From contig NZ_NOXU01000031.1 in NCBI RefSeq assembly GCF_002251795.1, forward strand, positions 682,001 to 746,000: 64,000 nt of DNA. The letters are read 5' to 3'. Below, piece by piece: positions 46,779-56,200 of the stretch. The position numbers and the translations under genes were made by a program. The stretch's first letter is position 1; every line of letters begins with the position of its first letter. The DNA comes from Niveispirillum lacus. GTDB taxonomy: Bacteria > Pseudomonadota > Alphaproteobacteria > Azospirillales > Azospirillaceae. The notes under the pieces are model-generated. The model saw nothing but the letters and a program-made list of their open reading frames with translations, was not told the origin of the DNA and did not search any database.

Positions 46779-47498
46779 ATGAAAATCCACCGTCGTACCT
46801 TCCTTGCCTCTGCCGCCGCCCTGTTAGCCGTCGGTCCGGCCAGTGCCGCACCTTCGGGTTTGTCGTTGGGTGAGTTGCTCCATGCCGACCATTTCTGGGA
46901 TGGGCTGGGCCAATGGCTGTTGCAGGCCCACCGGCCGGGCAGGGTGACGGCAGCCGGTGGTGTGCTCGATATTGATGTGCCCGCCGGGACCAGCCTATGG
47001 TTCCGGCCCCGGTTGTCGGGGCCGGTCGCCATTCGGTATGAGGTGTTGATGGTGGCGGAAGGCGGACCGAACGACCGGTTGTCGGACATGAATGCCTTCT
47101 GGATGGCCAATGATCCGGCGGCACCGGATGGCGATGCGCTGGCCCGGGATCGTTCGGGCAGGTTCGAGGATTATGACGATCTGGTGCTCTATTACGTGGG
47201 CCAGGGCGGCAATTCCAACAGCACCACACGGTTCCGTCGTTACACAGGCCGGGTGGGGGATCGTCCCTTGCTGCCGGAGAATGACCGGCGGCTGCCGGCG
47301 GACATGCTGGTCGGTAATGTCTGGCAGACAGTGACCCTGGCGGCGGTCGGGTCGCGCATCCGCTATTGGCGTGATAACCGACTGTTGTTCGATTTCGAGG
47401 ACCCGGCCCCCCTGACTGCTGGCCATTTTGCGCTGCGTACAACGCAAAGCCACCTGCGGGTTCGGAATTTCCGGGTGCATCGCGCGGGTTACATCTGA
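46779..47498 (+). CDS. secreted DUF6250 domain protein
   Basis: A 239-residue exported protein. The N-terminus MKIHRRTFLASAAALLAVGPASA has a twin-arginine (RRTFL) Tat-type signal, so it should be exported folded. The mature part is a beta-sandwich-like DUF6250 domain (WFRPRLSGPVAIRYEVLMVAEGG, DRLSDMNAFWMANDP, RVGDRPLLPEN, WQTVTLAAVGSRIRYWRDNRLLFDFEDPAPLTAGHFALRT). Members of this domain are associated with carbohydrate-active enzymes and PULs, where a sugar-binding or hydrolytic role is suspected. The substrate is unknown. It follows rarA by 24 bases but is unlikely to share its function. Confidence 0.8.
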   Translation: MKIHRRTFLASAAALLAVGPASAAPSGLSLGELLHADHFWDGLGQWLLQAHRPGRVTAAGGVLDIDVPAGTSLWFRPRLSGPVAIRYEVLMVAEGGPNDRLSDMNAFWMANDPAAPDGDALARDRSGRFEDYDDLVLYYVGQGGNSNSTTRFRRYTGRVGDRPLLPENDRRLPADMLVGNVWQTVTLAAVGSRIRYWRDNRLLFDFEDPAPLTAGHFALRTTQSHLRVRNFRVHRAGYI

Positions 47499-47589
47499 TT
47501 TGCTCAGGCCACGCTTGCGTTAACCGGTACTTGCGCCGACCGGATTGCCGCCCCACTCTTAAGGCGCCCGATGCCGGAGAGCCCACCTC

Positions 47590-48756
47590 TTGACCGCCTT
47601 CCTGTCCGACCGCGTTCGTGCGATTACCGACTGGCTGTTGCTGGAAGGCAACCAGCTTGTCGATATCGACCAACTGTTCGCACAGTTGGTCGATCGTGTG
47701 GCGCAATCGGGCATCCCGATTGGCCGGGTGTCGCTGAACCTGGAAATATTACATCCCGAAGTGGTGGGGGAAGGACGGGTCTGGCTCTGTGGCCAGGCCA
47801 CCGGCACGCACCGGCTGAACCGTGTCGATACTGACATGGCCGAATATCTGCGTTCACCTGTTCATCGTGTGGATGAAACAGGTATGCCTTTTCGTGTGCG
47901 CCTGACCGACGAGGTCACGGATATGCCGCTGTTGGGCCGCCTGACGCGGGAAGGGTTTCTCGATTACTTTATTGCCCCTATTCAGGTGCAGGATAAGCAC
48001 CGGTCAGCGGCCATGTCATTCGCATCCAAACGCAGCCATTTCAATGATGACGATATCCGCGACCTGACCCATATCGTGGCCGCCGTGTCGCCCATTCTGG
48101 AGGCCCGCGTGGTGCGCAACATCGCGCGCGACCTACTGGCCACATATCTCGGGGCTGGCGCTGGTGACCGCGTCTATGCCGGGCAGATTTCGCGCGGCGA
48201 CGCGGATAACATCTTTGCTGCCATCCTGTTCGCCGACCTGCGCAGCTTCACCCGTTTCACGGCGGACAATCTGTCGACCACCGTCATGGAGCGGTTGAAC
48301 CATTGGTTCGACCTGGCGGTCGATGCGGTGGAGGCGCATGGCGGTGAGGTACTGAAATTTATGGGCGATGGCATGCTGGCTATCTTTCCGGCCGACATGC
48401 TGAACCCGCGGGAGGCCTGCGGACAGGCATTGGCCGCCGCCGCCACCCTCCACCAGGCGGTCATCACCTGGAACGACGCCTGCCCCCACGGTCAGACCCC
48501 TATCGATTATGGCCTGTCGCTGCATCTGGGCCATGTTGCATTCGGCAATATTGGCGGTAAGCGCCGACTGGATTTCACGGTGGTCGGTCCCGCCGTCAAT
48601 CTGGCGAGCCGCCTGCTGGAAGTCGCCAAGGAGCTGGATAGCCATTTTGTCGTCTCCACTGCCTTTGCCGGCTGCTCCGGTCGGGCCATGCGATCGGTGG
48701 GGGTGCATCCCGTGCGCGGATTGGACCATCCGGAAGAGATTTTCGTGCCCTGTTGA
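47590..48756 (+). CDS. class III adenylate/guanylate cyclase with N-terminal GAF-like domain
   Basis: A 388-residue cytoplasmic nucleotide cyclase. The catalytic domain (about 205-385) has the metal aspartates Asp216 in AAILFADLRSFTRF and Asp260 in GEVLKFMGDGMLAIF, and the late transition-state motif DFTVVGPAVNLASRLLE. The N-terminal 180 residues (LVDIDQLFAQLVDRVAQSGIPIGRVSLNL, FLDYFIAPIQVQDKHRSAAMSFASK) look like a GAF-type sensor joined by a helical linker. It would make cAMP or cGMP from NTP in response to an unknown ligand. The frame opens with TTG (47590); there is no in-frame ATG near it. Confidence 0.87.
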   Translation: MTAFLSDRVRAITDWLLLEGNQLVDIDQLFAQLVDRVAQSGIPIGRVSLNLEILHPEVVGEGRVWLCGQATGTHRLNRVDTDMAEYLRSPVHRVDETGMPFRVRLTDEVTDMPLLGRLTREGFLDYFIAPIQVQDKHRSAAMSFASKRSHFNDDDIRDLTHIVAAVSPILEARVVRNIARDLLATYLGAGAGDRVYAGQISRGDADNIFAAILFADLRSFTRFTADNLSTTVMERLNHWFDLAVDAVEAHGGEVLKFMGDGMLAIFPADMLNPREACGQALAAAATLHQAVITWNDACPHGQTPIDYGLSLHLGHVAFGNIGGKRRLDFTVVGPAVNLASRLLEVAKELDSHFVVSTAFAGCSGRAMRSVGVHPVRGLDHPEEIFVPC

Positions 48757-48812
48757 TGGGGTCCATGCTATCGCTGGCCACCGTTTTCATCCTCTTTGTC
48801 TGATCCCGGAAA

Positions 48813-50171
48813 ATGACCGTCGCCGTCCGCTTCGCGCCCAGCCCGACTGGCCACCTGCATATTGGCAATATCCGCACCGCCATAGTGAACTGGCTGTTCG
48901 CGGCGCGCCATGGTGGCAGTTTTATGTTCCGTCTGGATGACACGGACGAGGAGCGGTCAACGCAGGCCTTTGCCGATGCCATTGCAGAGGATTTAACCTG
49001 GCTGGGGCTGACCTGGGACCGGTATGCGCGCGAATCCGACCGCTATGCCCGCTATGCGGACGCGGCAGAGGCGCTGAGGACGGCCGGTCGCCTTTACCCC
49101 TGCTATGAGACGCCGGATGAATTGGGGCTGAAGCGCAAGGCCATGTTGGCCCAGCATCGCCCGCCTATCTATGACCGCGCCGCCCTACGCCTGACCGATA
49201 CCGACCGTGCACGTCTGGAAGCGGAGGGCCGCCGGCCGCATTGGCGCTTCAAGCTGAACCATAGCGACATCGTCTGGGACGATCTGGTTCAGGGGCACAA
49301 ACATTTCCGGGGTGCCGACCTGTCAGACCCGGTGCTGATCCGGGAAGACGGGCGCCCGCTCTATACTCTGACCTCCGTTGTCGATGATCTGGACTTTGCC
49401 ATCACCCACATTGTCCGCGGCGAGGACCATGTGACCAATACGGCGGTGCAGGTACAGTTGTTTGAGGCGCTGATCGGCATTATGGGCCAGGGCATCGTGC
49501 CCACCTTCGCCCACCTGCCGCTGATTGCCGGGTCTGAAGGCGAGGGGCTGTCCAAACGGTTGGGTTCGCTCTCCGTCCGTTCCCTGCGCCAGGATGAGGG
49601 GGTGGAGCCGCTGGCCCTGATCGCCTATCTGGCGCGGCTGGGCACATCGGATGCCATCACTGCGGCTGGCAGCATGGCCGAGCTGGCTGAAGGTTTTGAT
49701 TTTGGCAAGTTTGGACGCGGTACGCCTAAGTTCGATTCTGACGAACTCATGCGCCTGAACACCCAGGTGCTGCACAATGCCGCTTTTGCCGACGTCGCTG
49801 ACCGCCTGACCGCGATGGGTATGGTGGGGGTGGAAGAGGCCTTCTGGCTGGCCGTGCGCCCCAACCTGACGCGCCTGTCGGACGCGAAGGAATGGTGGGC
49901 CGTGACCAAGCAGGCGGTGACGCCAATGGTTGATGACGCTGCCTTTCTGGCCACAGCGGCGGGATTGCTTCCCGCCGCCCCGTGGGATGACACGACCTGG
50001 GGTGTCTGGACAAAGGCAGTGTCGGCGGCCACGGGGGCCAAGGGCAAGGCCCTGTTCCTGCCGCTGCGCCGGGCATTGACCGCCCATGATCACGGGCCAG
50101 AGTTGAAGACCCTGCTGCCGCTGATCGGGCGGGAGCGGGCGCTGGCGCGGCTGTCGGGTTGTACGGCCTGA
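48813..50171 (+). CDS. gltX: glutamyl-tRNA synthetase
   Basis: GltX charges tRNA-Glu (or tRNA-Gln in organisms with GatCAB). The 452-residue product has the HIGH-class motif in [17 protein letters not shown], the KMSKS counterpart in [12 protein letters not shown], the RFRLDD-type segment [12 protein letters not shown], and the tRNA-binding domain at the end. It lacks the long N-terminal extras of some archaeal forms and is ordinary in size. It precedes cysS by 54 bases on the same strand, so the two may be transcribed together. No anomalies; alphaproteobacteria often carry two GltX copies and which one this is cannot be told. Confidence 0.95.
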   Translation: MTVAVRFAPSPTGHLHIGNIRTAIVNWLFAARHGGSFMFRLDDTDEERSTQAFADAIAEDLTWLGLTWDRYARESDRYARYADAAEALRTAGRLYPCYETPDELGLKRKAMLAQHRPPIYDRAALRLTDTDRARLEAEGRRPHWRFKLNHSDIVWDDLVQGHKHFRGADLSDPVLIREDGRPLYTLTSVVDDLDFAITHIVRGEDHVTNTAVQVQLFEALIGIMGQGIVPTFAHLPLIAGSEGEGLSKRLGSLSVRSLRQDEGVEPLALIAYLARLGTSDAITAAGSMAELAEGFDFGKFGRGTPKFDSDELMRLNTQVLHNAAFADVADRLTAMGMVGVEEAFWLAVRPNLTRLSDAKEWWAVTKQAVTPMVDDAAFLATAAGLLPAAPWDDTTWGVWTKAVSAATGAKGKALFLPLRRALTAHDHGPELKTLLPLIGRERALARLSGCTA

Positions 50172-50225
50172 CCGACGCCCGTTCTTTCTGATGACGATCT
50201 TTCTGCAAACGGAAAGCCTGCTCCC

Positions 50226-51638
50226 ATGACCCTGTCGCTTTACAACACGCTGCTGCGCACCAAGGAAGCGTTCGCGCCCATCGACCGGACCCATGTGAAG
50301 CTCTATGTCTGCGGGCCTACCGTCTATGACTATGCCCATATCGGCAACGCCCGGACCTTCAGCGCCTTTGACCTTCTGGCCCGGCTGCTGAAGCATCTGT
50401 ATCCGAAGGTCACCTACGCCCGGAACATCACGGACGTGGATGACAAGATCATTGAGCGGTCGAACCAGTCCGGCGAGCCCATCGACAGCGTGACGGCGCG
50501 CACCACGGCACAGTTCCATGCCGATATGGATGATTTAGGGCTGCTGCGCCCCGATATTGAACCGCGCGCCACCCGGCATATCGGCGATATGATCGCCATG
50601 ATCGAGGCGTTGATCGCGAAGGGTTTTGCCTACGCGGCAGAGGGCCATGCCCTGTTCAATGTGCCATCCATGTCCGATTATGGAAAGCTGTCACGCCGCA
50701 GCCAGGATGAACTGATCGCTGGCGCGCGGGTGGAGGTGGCGCCCTACAAGAAGTCGCCCGCTGACTTTGTGCTGTGGAAGCCGGCCAAGGAAGGGGAGCC
50801 CGGCTGGGACAGTCCGTGGGGCAAGGGGCGCCCCGGCTGGCATATCGAATGCTCTGCCATGACGGCGGCGCATTTGGGGCAGGTGTTCGATATCCATGGC
50901 GGCGGGCTGGACCTGATCTTCCCGCACCATGAAAACGAGATTGCGCAAAGCCGCTGCGCCCATGGCACGCAGGTCATGGCCAATGTCTGGATGCATTCCG
51001 GCTTCCTGACCATCGCCGGCGACAAGATGTCCAAGTCGTTGGGCAACTTCTATACGGTGCGCGAACTGCTGGATGAATTTCCGGGCGAGGCGCTGCGTCT
51101 GGCCATCCTGTCGGCCCATTACCGGCAGCCGCTGGATTTCACCAAGGACAAGGTTGAGCTATCCAAGAAGAAGCTGGATCGCTGGTACCGTTTGTTCAAG
51201 GAGAATTCCGGCGTCTTTAATTTTGCAAACTCTGCTGTTTTGGATAAGCATGATGGTAAGGATTTAGATCCGGATTTTCTGAATGCACTGTGCGATGATT
51301 TGAACACGCCAGAGGCTATAAAGGAAATTGACCGCCTGGTTAACGAAGCGTACGCGGAAAACAGTTCGACAACAGCCCTTGCATTAGCCATGCGGAAAGT
51401 AAAGGTCGCCGCCAACCTGATGGGTTTCCTGACCCAGGAGCCGGAAGCCTGGTTCAAATGGCAGCCGGCGGGTGCATCCGGTCTGGATGATGCGGCCGTT
51501 GAACAGGCCATTGCTGACCGTCTGGCGGCCCGGAAGGCCAAGAACTTCGCTGAGGCGGATCGCATCCGCAACGATCTGGCTGCCCAGGGCATCATTCTGG
51601 AGGATGGGCCGAAGGGCACGACCTGGAAGCGAGGGTAA
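50226..51638 (+). CDS. cysS: cysteinyl-tRNA synthetase
   Basis: CysS activates cysteine and loads it on tRNA-Cys. The 470-residue length is standard. Class I motifs are visible: LYVCGPTVYDYAHIGNARTF with HIGN, the zinc-binding set beginning with Cys in VCGP and ending in the HHENEIAQSRCAHGTQ region, GGGLDLIFPHHENE, and KMSKS in GDKMSKSLGNFYTV. The C-terminal anticodon domain ends LAAQGIILEDGPKGTTWKRG. The central part from about 51200 to 51360 is somewhat more AT-rich than the rest but the protein is intact. A terminator follows. Confidence 0.97.
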   Translation: MTLSLYNTLLRTKEAFAPIDRTHVKLYVCGPTVYDYAHIGNARTFSAFDLLARLLKHLYPKVTYARNITDVDDKIIERSNQSGEPIDSVTARTTAQFHADMDDLGLLRPDIEPRATRHIGDMIAMIEALIAKGFAYAAEGHALFNVPSMSDYGKLSRRSQDELIAGARVEVAPYKKSPADFVLWKPAKEGEPGWDSPWGKGRPGWHIECSAMTAAHLGQVFDIHGGGLDLIFPHHENEIAQSRCAHGTQVMANVWMHSGFLTIAGDKMSKSLGNFYTVRELLDEFPGEALRLAILSAHYRQPLDFTKDKVELSKKKLDRWYRLFKENSGVFNFANSAVLDKHDGKDLDPDFLNALCDDLNTPEAIKEIDRLVNEAYAENSSTTALALAMRKVKVAANLMGFLTQEPEAWFKWQPAGASGLDDAAVEQAIADRLAARKAKNFAEADRIRNDLAAQGIILEDGPKGTTWKRG

Positions 51639-51653
51639 CAGGCAACGCCTCGT

Positions 51654-51690
51654 GTCAGGTCTTGGGCTTTGCCGTCGACCTGACTTTCTT
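51654..51690 (+). terminator. terminator after cysS
   Basis: Stem GTCAGGTC (51654-51661) with GACCTGAC (51677-51684), followed by TTTCTT. It lies between cysS and convergent ppx. Confidence 0.65.
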
Positions 51691-51698
51691 ATGCAAAA

Positions 51699-53228
51699 TC
51701 AGCGTGCCAGGCGGGGCCCGGCCTGGACGCTGATCTCGCCGGTGCGGTTCAAGGCCTTGGCCAGGGCGTCCAGGCGGCGCTGAACACTGTCGCCGGTTAA
51801 CATGGCGGCATCTTCCGGCAGGACCAGGGTCAGCTTCTGATCGCCCAGGCGCAACAGCGTCCGTTGCAGCAGGGTCGCGGCACCGCCGGTCAGCGTGTGG
51901 GCCAGACGCAGGGCCAGCCCGACAATATAGGCGCGGGCCAGCGCCCCTTCCTTCAGCAGGCCACGGGCAGGCGCCAGGATGGGGCTGTCCATGGTGCCGG
52001 CATAGCGCACATGGACGGATGTTGCCAAAAAGGCGCGTTCGGCATGGTCGACACCGGCGAACGGCATGCGCAGGATGCGAAGGAAGGCATGTTCGGCGCG
52101 GTAATCGGGGTGTTCGGCCCACCCTAGATCCGACAGAAGACAGGCCGCCTGCCGCAGCCTTCTGGCCGTCGGGTCCTCGCCCACGAACAGGGGGGCGGTC
52201 CAACCGGTCAGGATTTCGGCATGGCCGAAACGGCCGATCCGTTCAGCGACATCCTCGCAGGCGGTGATCAACGGATCTTGCCGTTTCTCCGTCGCGTCCA
52301 GCAGGTCATACAAGTGCCCTTCACGCAGCCCATAGGCAGAGAAAGTGACACGGGCTGGCTGTACCGCCTTTAACACCCGTTCCATGACCAGGGCCGCCAG
52401 CGGCAGCGTGTCCAGGCGCCGTTTTGATACACCCTGCATCTTTTCCAGATTGCTGCGGCCAGCGCGGGCCACCGCGCCGGCAAACTCTGTCATGGCGGCG
52501 CCATCCACACTGTACTGATGGATGATATGCAGTGGATGGTTGACCTGTTCCAGATGCATCTTGGCCAAGGCACGCCAAGCGCCGCCCACCGGGTAATAGG
52601 TGCGGCCCCTGCCACGCGACAGCCAGTCCAGTTTGGCCAGATGTTGGTCGATCAGTTTGGCAGCCGGTCCTGGCTTGCCCTCCGTTGCCTCCAACAGGCG
52701 CAGCGGGCCCAGCGGCGTTGTGACCTGTGCCCCGATCTCACCCTTCTCTAACAGCACCAGTTCGAGGCTGCCACCGCCGAGATCGCCCGCCAAGCCTTCG
52801 GCATTGGGCGACCCGGACAGCACACCCAGTGCCGCCAGCCGCGCCTCTTCCTCTCCCGACAGAACATCGACATGAAAGCCGGTACGGCGCGTGATTTCTG
52901 CCACGAAGTCGGCCCCATCGGCGGCATCCCGTACTGCCGCCGTGGCCAGGACGTCGATCCGGCGGACCTGCATACCTTCCAGCAGGCGTCGGAAGCGGAC
53001 CAGATTATCCAGCGCCACCATCACCCCGTCGGGGTTCAGCCGACCCGTCCGTTCGACTGTTTTGCCCAGACTGGGCAGCACCTTTTCATTGAACAGGGCG
53101 ACGGGCGACCGTGTCAGTTTCTCATAAACGACGCAGCGCATCGAATTGGAACCAACATCGATGACCGCCAAGCGGTCGTCGGCATGGGCGTGATCCACGT
53201 TGGGGTGATCCGCTTTTAGTGACAACAT
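51699..53228 (-). CDS. ppx: exopolyphosphatase (Ppx/GppA family)
   Basis: Ppx shortens inorganic polyphosphate and may also hydrolyse pppGpp. The 509-residue protein has the two ASKHA-type phosphate-binding loops: LAVIDVGSNSMRCVVYE at about 20-36 and GLAGDLGGGSLELVLLEKG near 140-158, plus LATAAVRDA and the catalytic Glu neighbourhood LSGEEEARLAALG. The C-terminal HD-like region follows (GWAEHPDYRAEHAFLRILRM, GVDHAERAFLA). The start ATG (MLSLKADHPNVD) is unusual in sitting close to the ppk stop (16 bases), so both are probably one operon. Confidence 0.93.
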   Translation of the reverse strand: MLSLKADHPNVDHAHADDRLAVIDVGSNSMRCVVYEKLTRSPVALFNEKVLPSLGKTVERTGRLNPDGVMVALDNLVRFRRLLEGMQVRRIDVLATAAVRDAADGADFVAEITRRTGFHVDVLSGEEEARLAALGVLSGSPNAEGLAGDLGGGSLELVLLEKGEIGAQVTTPLGPLRLLEATEGKPGPAAKLIDQHLAKLDWLSRGRGRTYYPVGGAWRALAKMHLEQVNHPLHIIHQYSVDGAAMTEFAGAVARAGRSNLEKMQGVSKRRLDTLPLAALVMERVLKAVQPARVTFSAYGLREGHLYDLLDATEKRQDPLITACEDVAERIGRFGHAEILTGWTAPLFVGEDPTARRLRQAACLLSDLGWAEHPDYRAEHAFLRILRMPFAGVDHAERAFLATSVHVRYAGTMDSPILAPARGLLKEGALARAYIVGLALRLAHTLTGGAATLLQRTLLRLGDQKLTLVLPEDAAMLTGDSVQRRLDALAKALNRTGEISVQAGPRLAR

Positions 53229-53244
53229 CGGGGAGAATGCCGGG

Positions 53245-55581
53245 TTACGGGAAATTGCTCAATACCAGTTTCGGTGGCAACCGCGCCTCCGTTGTGGCAC
53301 TGCCCCGACCGGACAGGCTGGGGTTTGTCATGAAGTAGGTATGAGCATTAAAGCTCTCCAGGCAAGGCTCCACGCGGCGGTATGTCGCGTCAGGCTGCAA
53401 GACCCAGCTTTGCGTATTATCCTTCAGGTTGGCGACCATGATCTGGTCCAGAACCTGTTGGTGTACGGTCGGGTTCTCAATGGGCACCAGGGTTTCGATG
53501 CGGCGATCCAGGTTGCGCGGCATCCAGTCGGCGGAGGAGACAAAGATCTTGGCCTGACGCGCAGGCAGGCCATGACCATTGCCGAAACAGATCACGCGGC
53601 CATGTTCCAGGAAGCGCCCCACAATCGACTTCACATGGATATTGTCCGACAGGCCGGGGACACCCGGCCGCAGACAGCAGATACCGCGAATGACCAGTTC
53701 GATCTTCACCCCGTTCTGCGACGCTTCATACAGTTTGTCGATCAACTTTGCATCGACAAGGCTGTTCAGCTTCACCCAGATCTGGGCCGGACGCCCGGCA
53801 TGGGCATGCGCGATCTCCGCATCAATCAGGTCGACCAGCCGCTGACGCAGGGTGATCGGGGCGATCGAAATCTTTTCCAACGCCTTCGGCGTGGCGTATC
53901 CCGTCATGTAATTGAACATATGGGCCGCGTCATGACCCAACGCCACATCGCAGGTGAAGAAAGAGAGATCCGTATAAACCTTGGCCGTGATCGGGTGGTA
54001 ATTGCCGGTACCGAAATGCACATAGGTACGCAGCCCGTGACTTTCTCGGCGGACGACCAGCGATACCTTCGCATGGGTCTTCAGGTCCACGAAGCCATAG
54101 ACCACCTGCACACCGGCGCGTTCCATGTCGCGGGCCCAGCGGATATTGGCTTCCTCATCGAAGCGGGCCTTCAGTTCGACCAGCGCCGTCACCGACTTGC
54201 CCTGTTCGGCAGCGTCGATCAGGGCGGCGACGATGGGACTGTTCTTTGATGTCCGGTACAGGGTCTGCTTGATGGCCAGCACATTGGGGTCGGCCGCAGC
54301 CTGGCGCAGAAACTGCACCACAACATCAAAACTTTCAAACGGGTGATGGACAACAATGTCCTTCTGCCGGATCGCGGCAAAACAATCCCCACCAAAATCG
54401 CGGATACGCTCGGGGAAGCGGGCATTATAGGGGGAGAACAACAGGTCCGGGCGGTCATCGCCGATGATCTGCTTGGTATCCGCCAGCCCGATCAGACCGT
54501 CCAGAACAAAGACATCATCGTTGGAGACGCTGAGTTCGTCGACCAGAAAGGCCCGCAATTCCTTTGACATGCCGGCGTTCACGGCCAGTCGGATCACACT
54601 GCCGCGCTTGCGCCGCTTCAGGGCGGACTCAAACGTGCGGACCAGATCCTCTGCCTCCTCCTCGATTTCCATTTCGCTGTCGCGCAGCACCCGGAACACC
54701 CCATGACCTTTCAGAACAAAGGGGGGGAACAGGCGGGAAATGAAGGTCAGGACCACCTGTTCCAGCAGGATGTAGCGTGTCTCCACGCCCGGCAGCCGGA
54801 TGAAACGTTCCAACTGCTGTGGCAGCAGCACCAGCGCATCCAGGTTGGCGCTTTTCTGCGGGTCAAACAATTGCAGGGCCAGCGCAAAGCCGCTGGACGG
54901 TACAAAGGGGAACGGGTGAGCCGGATCGACCGCGATGGGCGTGAGGACGGGGAAGATCTCGTCAATGAAGCGCGCTTCCAGCCAATCATGCTCTGACGCC
55001 GTCAATTCATCGGGATCGACGACAGCAATACCGTGGGCCCGCAACTGTTTGCGCAGCATCAGCCAGCAGACCTGCTGGTCGCGCATCACCTCCGTCACCC
55101 GGTAGTTGATCGCTGCCAATTGCTGGGCCGGGGTCAGATTGTCATCTGACGGGGTGGCCACTTTGGCCGCCACCTGTGCCTTCAGGCCAGCGACACGCAC
55201 TGTGTAGAATTCATCCAGGTTACTGGCCGAAATGGACAGGAAGCGCAGCCGTTCAAGCAGCGGGTGCTGGTTGTTATAGGCTTCTTCCAGGACGCGCTGA
55301 TTAAAGGCCAGCCAGGACAGTTCGCGGTTGATAAACCGCTCCGGGCTGTCGGCGGCGATACCGGCCTTGGGACCTGTCGCCGCACCGGGCAGCAAATCCG
55401 GTGTAGGCGCGTCGGCGGGCAGCATGTCGGGGGCGGCGGTCACGGTGGTATCGTCCTTCTGGTCCTCACGGGCCGGGGAAGTATATGTTGCTTCTGTGAC
55501 GGTTTCGGGTACGCGGGTCCCGCGCGGGCGGCGACGCTGCCCTGCTGTTGCGGTTCCGCTTTCCTTGCCATGGGTCGTCAT
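53245..55581 (-). CDS. ppk: polyphosphate kinase 1
   Basis: Ppk1 polymerises the gamma phosphate of ATP into polyphosphate. The 778-residue frame has a disordered 80-residue N-terminal extension rich in Thr, Pro and Arg, then the canonical [21 protein letters not shown] (from about 82), [20 protein letters not shown], the autophosphorylation/phospholipase-D-type region with [22 protein letters not shown], and [19 protein letters not shown]. The family is membrane-associated but soluble here. The start at 55581 shares its CATG with the divergent sixA start; a downstream in-frame start (M53) would still leave the catalytic part whole. It precedes ppx by 16 bases. Confidence 0.95.
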   Translation of the reverse strand: MTTHGKESGTATAGQRRRPRGTRVPETVTEATYTSPAREDQKDDTTVTAAPDMLPADAPTPDLLPGAATGPKAGIAADSPERFINRELSWLAFNQRVLEEAYNNQHPLLERLRFLSISASNLDEFYTVRVAGLKAQVAAKVATPSDDNLTPAQQLAAINYRVTEVMRDQQVCWLMLRKQLRAHGIAVVDPDELTASEHDWLEARFIDEIFPVLTPIAVDPAHPFPFVPSSGFALALQLFDPQKSANLDALVLLPQQLERFIRLPGVETRYILLEQVVLTFISRLFPPFVLKGHGVFRVLRDSEMEIEEEAEDLVRTFESALKRRKRGSVIRLAVNAGMSKELRAFLVDELSVSNDDVFVLDGLIGLADTKQIIGDDRPDLLFSPYNARFPERIRDFGGDCFAAIRQKDIVVHHPFESFDVVVQFLRQAAADPNVLAIKQTLYRTSKNSPIVAALIDAAEQGKSVTALVELKARFDEEANIRWARDMERAGVQVVYGFVDLKTHAKVSLVVRRESHGLRTYVHFGTGNYHPITAKVYTDLSFFTCDVALGHDAAHMFNYMTGYATPKALEKISIAPITLRQRLVDLIDAEIAHAHAGRPAQIWVKLNSLVDAKLIDKLYEASQNGVKIELVIRGICCLRPGVPGLSDNIHVKSIVGRFLEHGRVICFGNGHGLPARQAKIFVSSADWMPRNLDRRIETLVPIENPTVHQQVLDQIMVANLKDNTQSWVLQPDATYRRVEPCLESFNAHTYFMTNPSLSGRGSATTEARLPPKLVLSNFP

Positions 55582-56116
55582 GAAGACACTCTATCTGCTG
55601 CGGCACGCCAAATCGGACTGGGATGATCCCCGTTTGGCCGATCATGATCGGCCATTAAGCGCGCGGGGCCACCGCGCCGCCGCGACGATGGCGAATTATT
55701 GGGCCGCGCGCAAGGGTGGGCCGCCGCGACCGGAGCTTGTTGTCTGTTCCACGGCGGTGCGCGCCCGTGCCACGCTGGATATTGTGGCGGCATCCTGGGG
55801 ACCTGACCTGCCACCCATCACTTTCGACCGCGGTCTTTATCTGTGTGGAGAGGAATTGCTGCTGGACCGGGTGAAGGCCGTGCCCGATGCAGTGGCCGGG
55901 GTGCTGTTTGTCGGCCACAACCCCGATTTCCAGTTGCTGGCCCGTGACCTGTGCGGCCGGGGCGACGCGGGGTTGCGCCAGTCATTGGTCGCCAAGCTGC
56001 CGACCTGTTCTTTTGTAGAAATTACGGTGCCGGATGGCGTGACCTGGCGGGACCTGACCTGGGGCAGTTGCACCTTGTCGGGCTTCATCCGGCCGCGTGA
56101 TCTGGAAGAACGGTAA
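55580..56116 (+). CDS. SixA-type histidine phosphatase
   Basis: A 178-residue phosphohistidine phosphatase of the phosphoglycerate mutase-like superfamily; SixA removes phosphate from histidine phosphotransfer domains. Motifs are [16 protein letters not shown] with catalytic His9 and Arg8, the LSARGHRAA segment with the second conserved Arg, [16 protein letters not shown], and the distal catalytic His in [16 protein letters not shown]. The target is not known; the Hpt protein at 30977-31744 is one candidate. The ATG overlaps the ppk start on the other strand (CATG). No clear ribosome site precedes it, so a leaderless or weakly led message is possible. Confidence 0.88.
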   Translation: MKTLYLLRHAKSDWDDPRLADHDRPLSARGHRAAATMANYWAARKGGPPRPELVVCSTAVRARATLDIVAASWGPDLPPITFDRGLYLCGEELLLDRVKAVPDAVAGVLFVGHNPDFQLLARDLCGRGDAGLRQSLVAKLPTCSFVEITVPDGVTWRDLTWGSCTLSGFIRPRDLEER

Positions 56117-56200
56117 CCGGGGGTCATTGCCCCTTCCGTCTTATGACGCACTGCGGTATGTGAAGGGAAATCCTATGTCGGAACCAAGGCGCGAGCCCCC

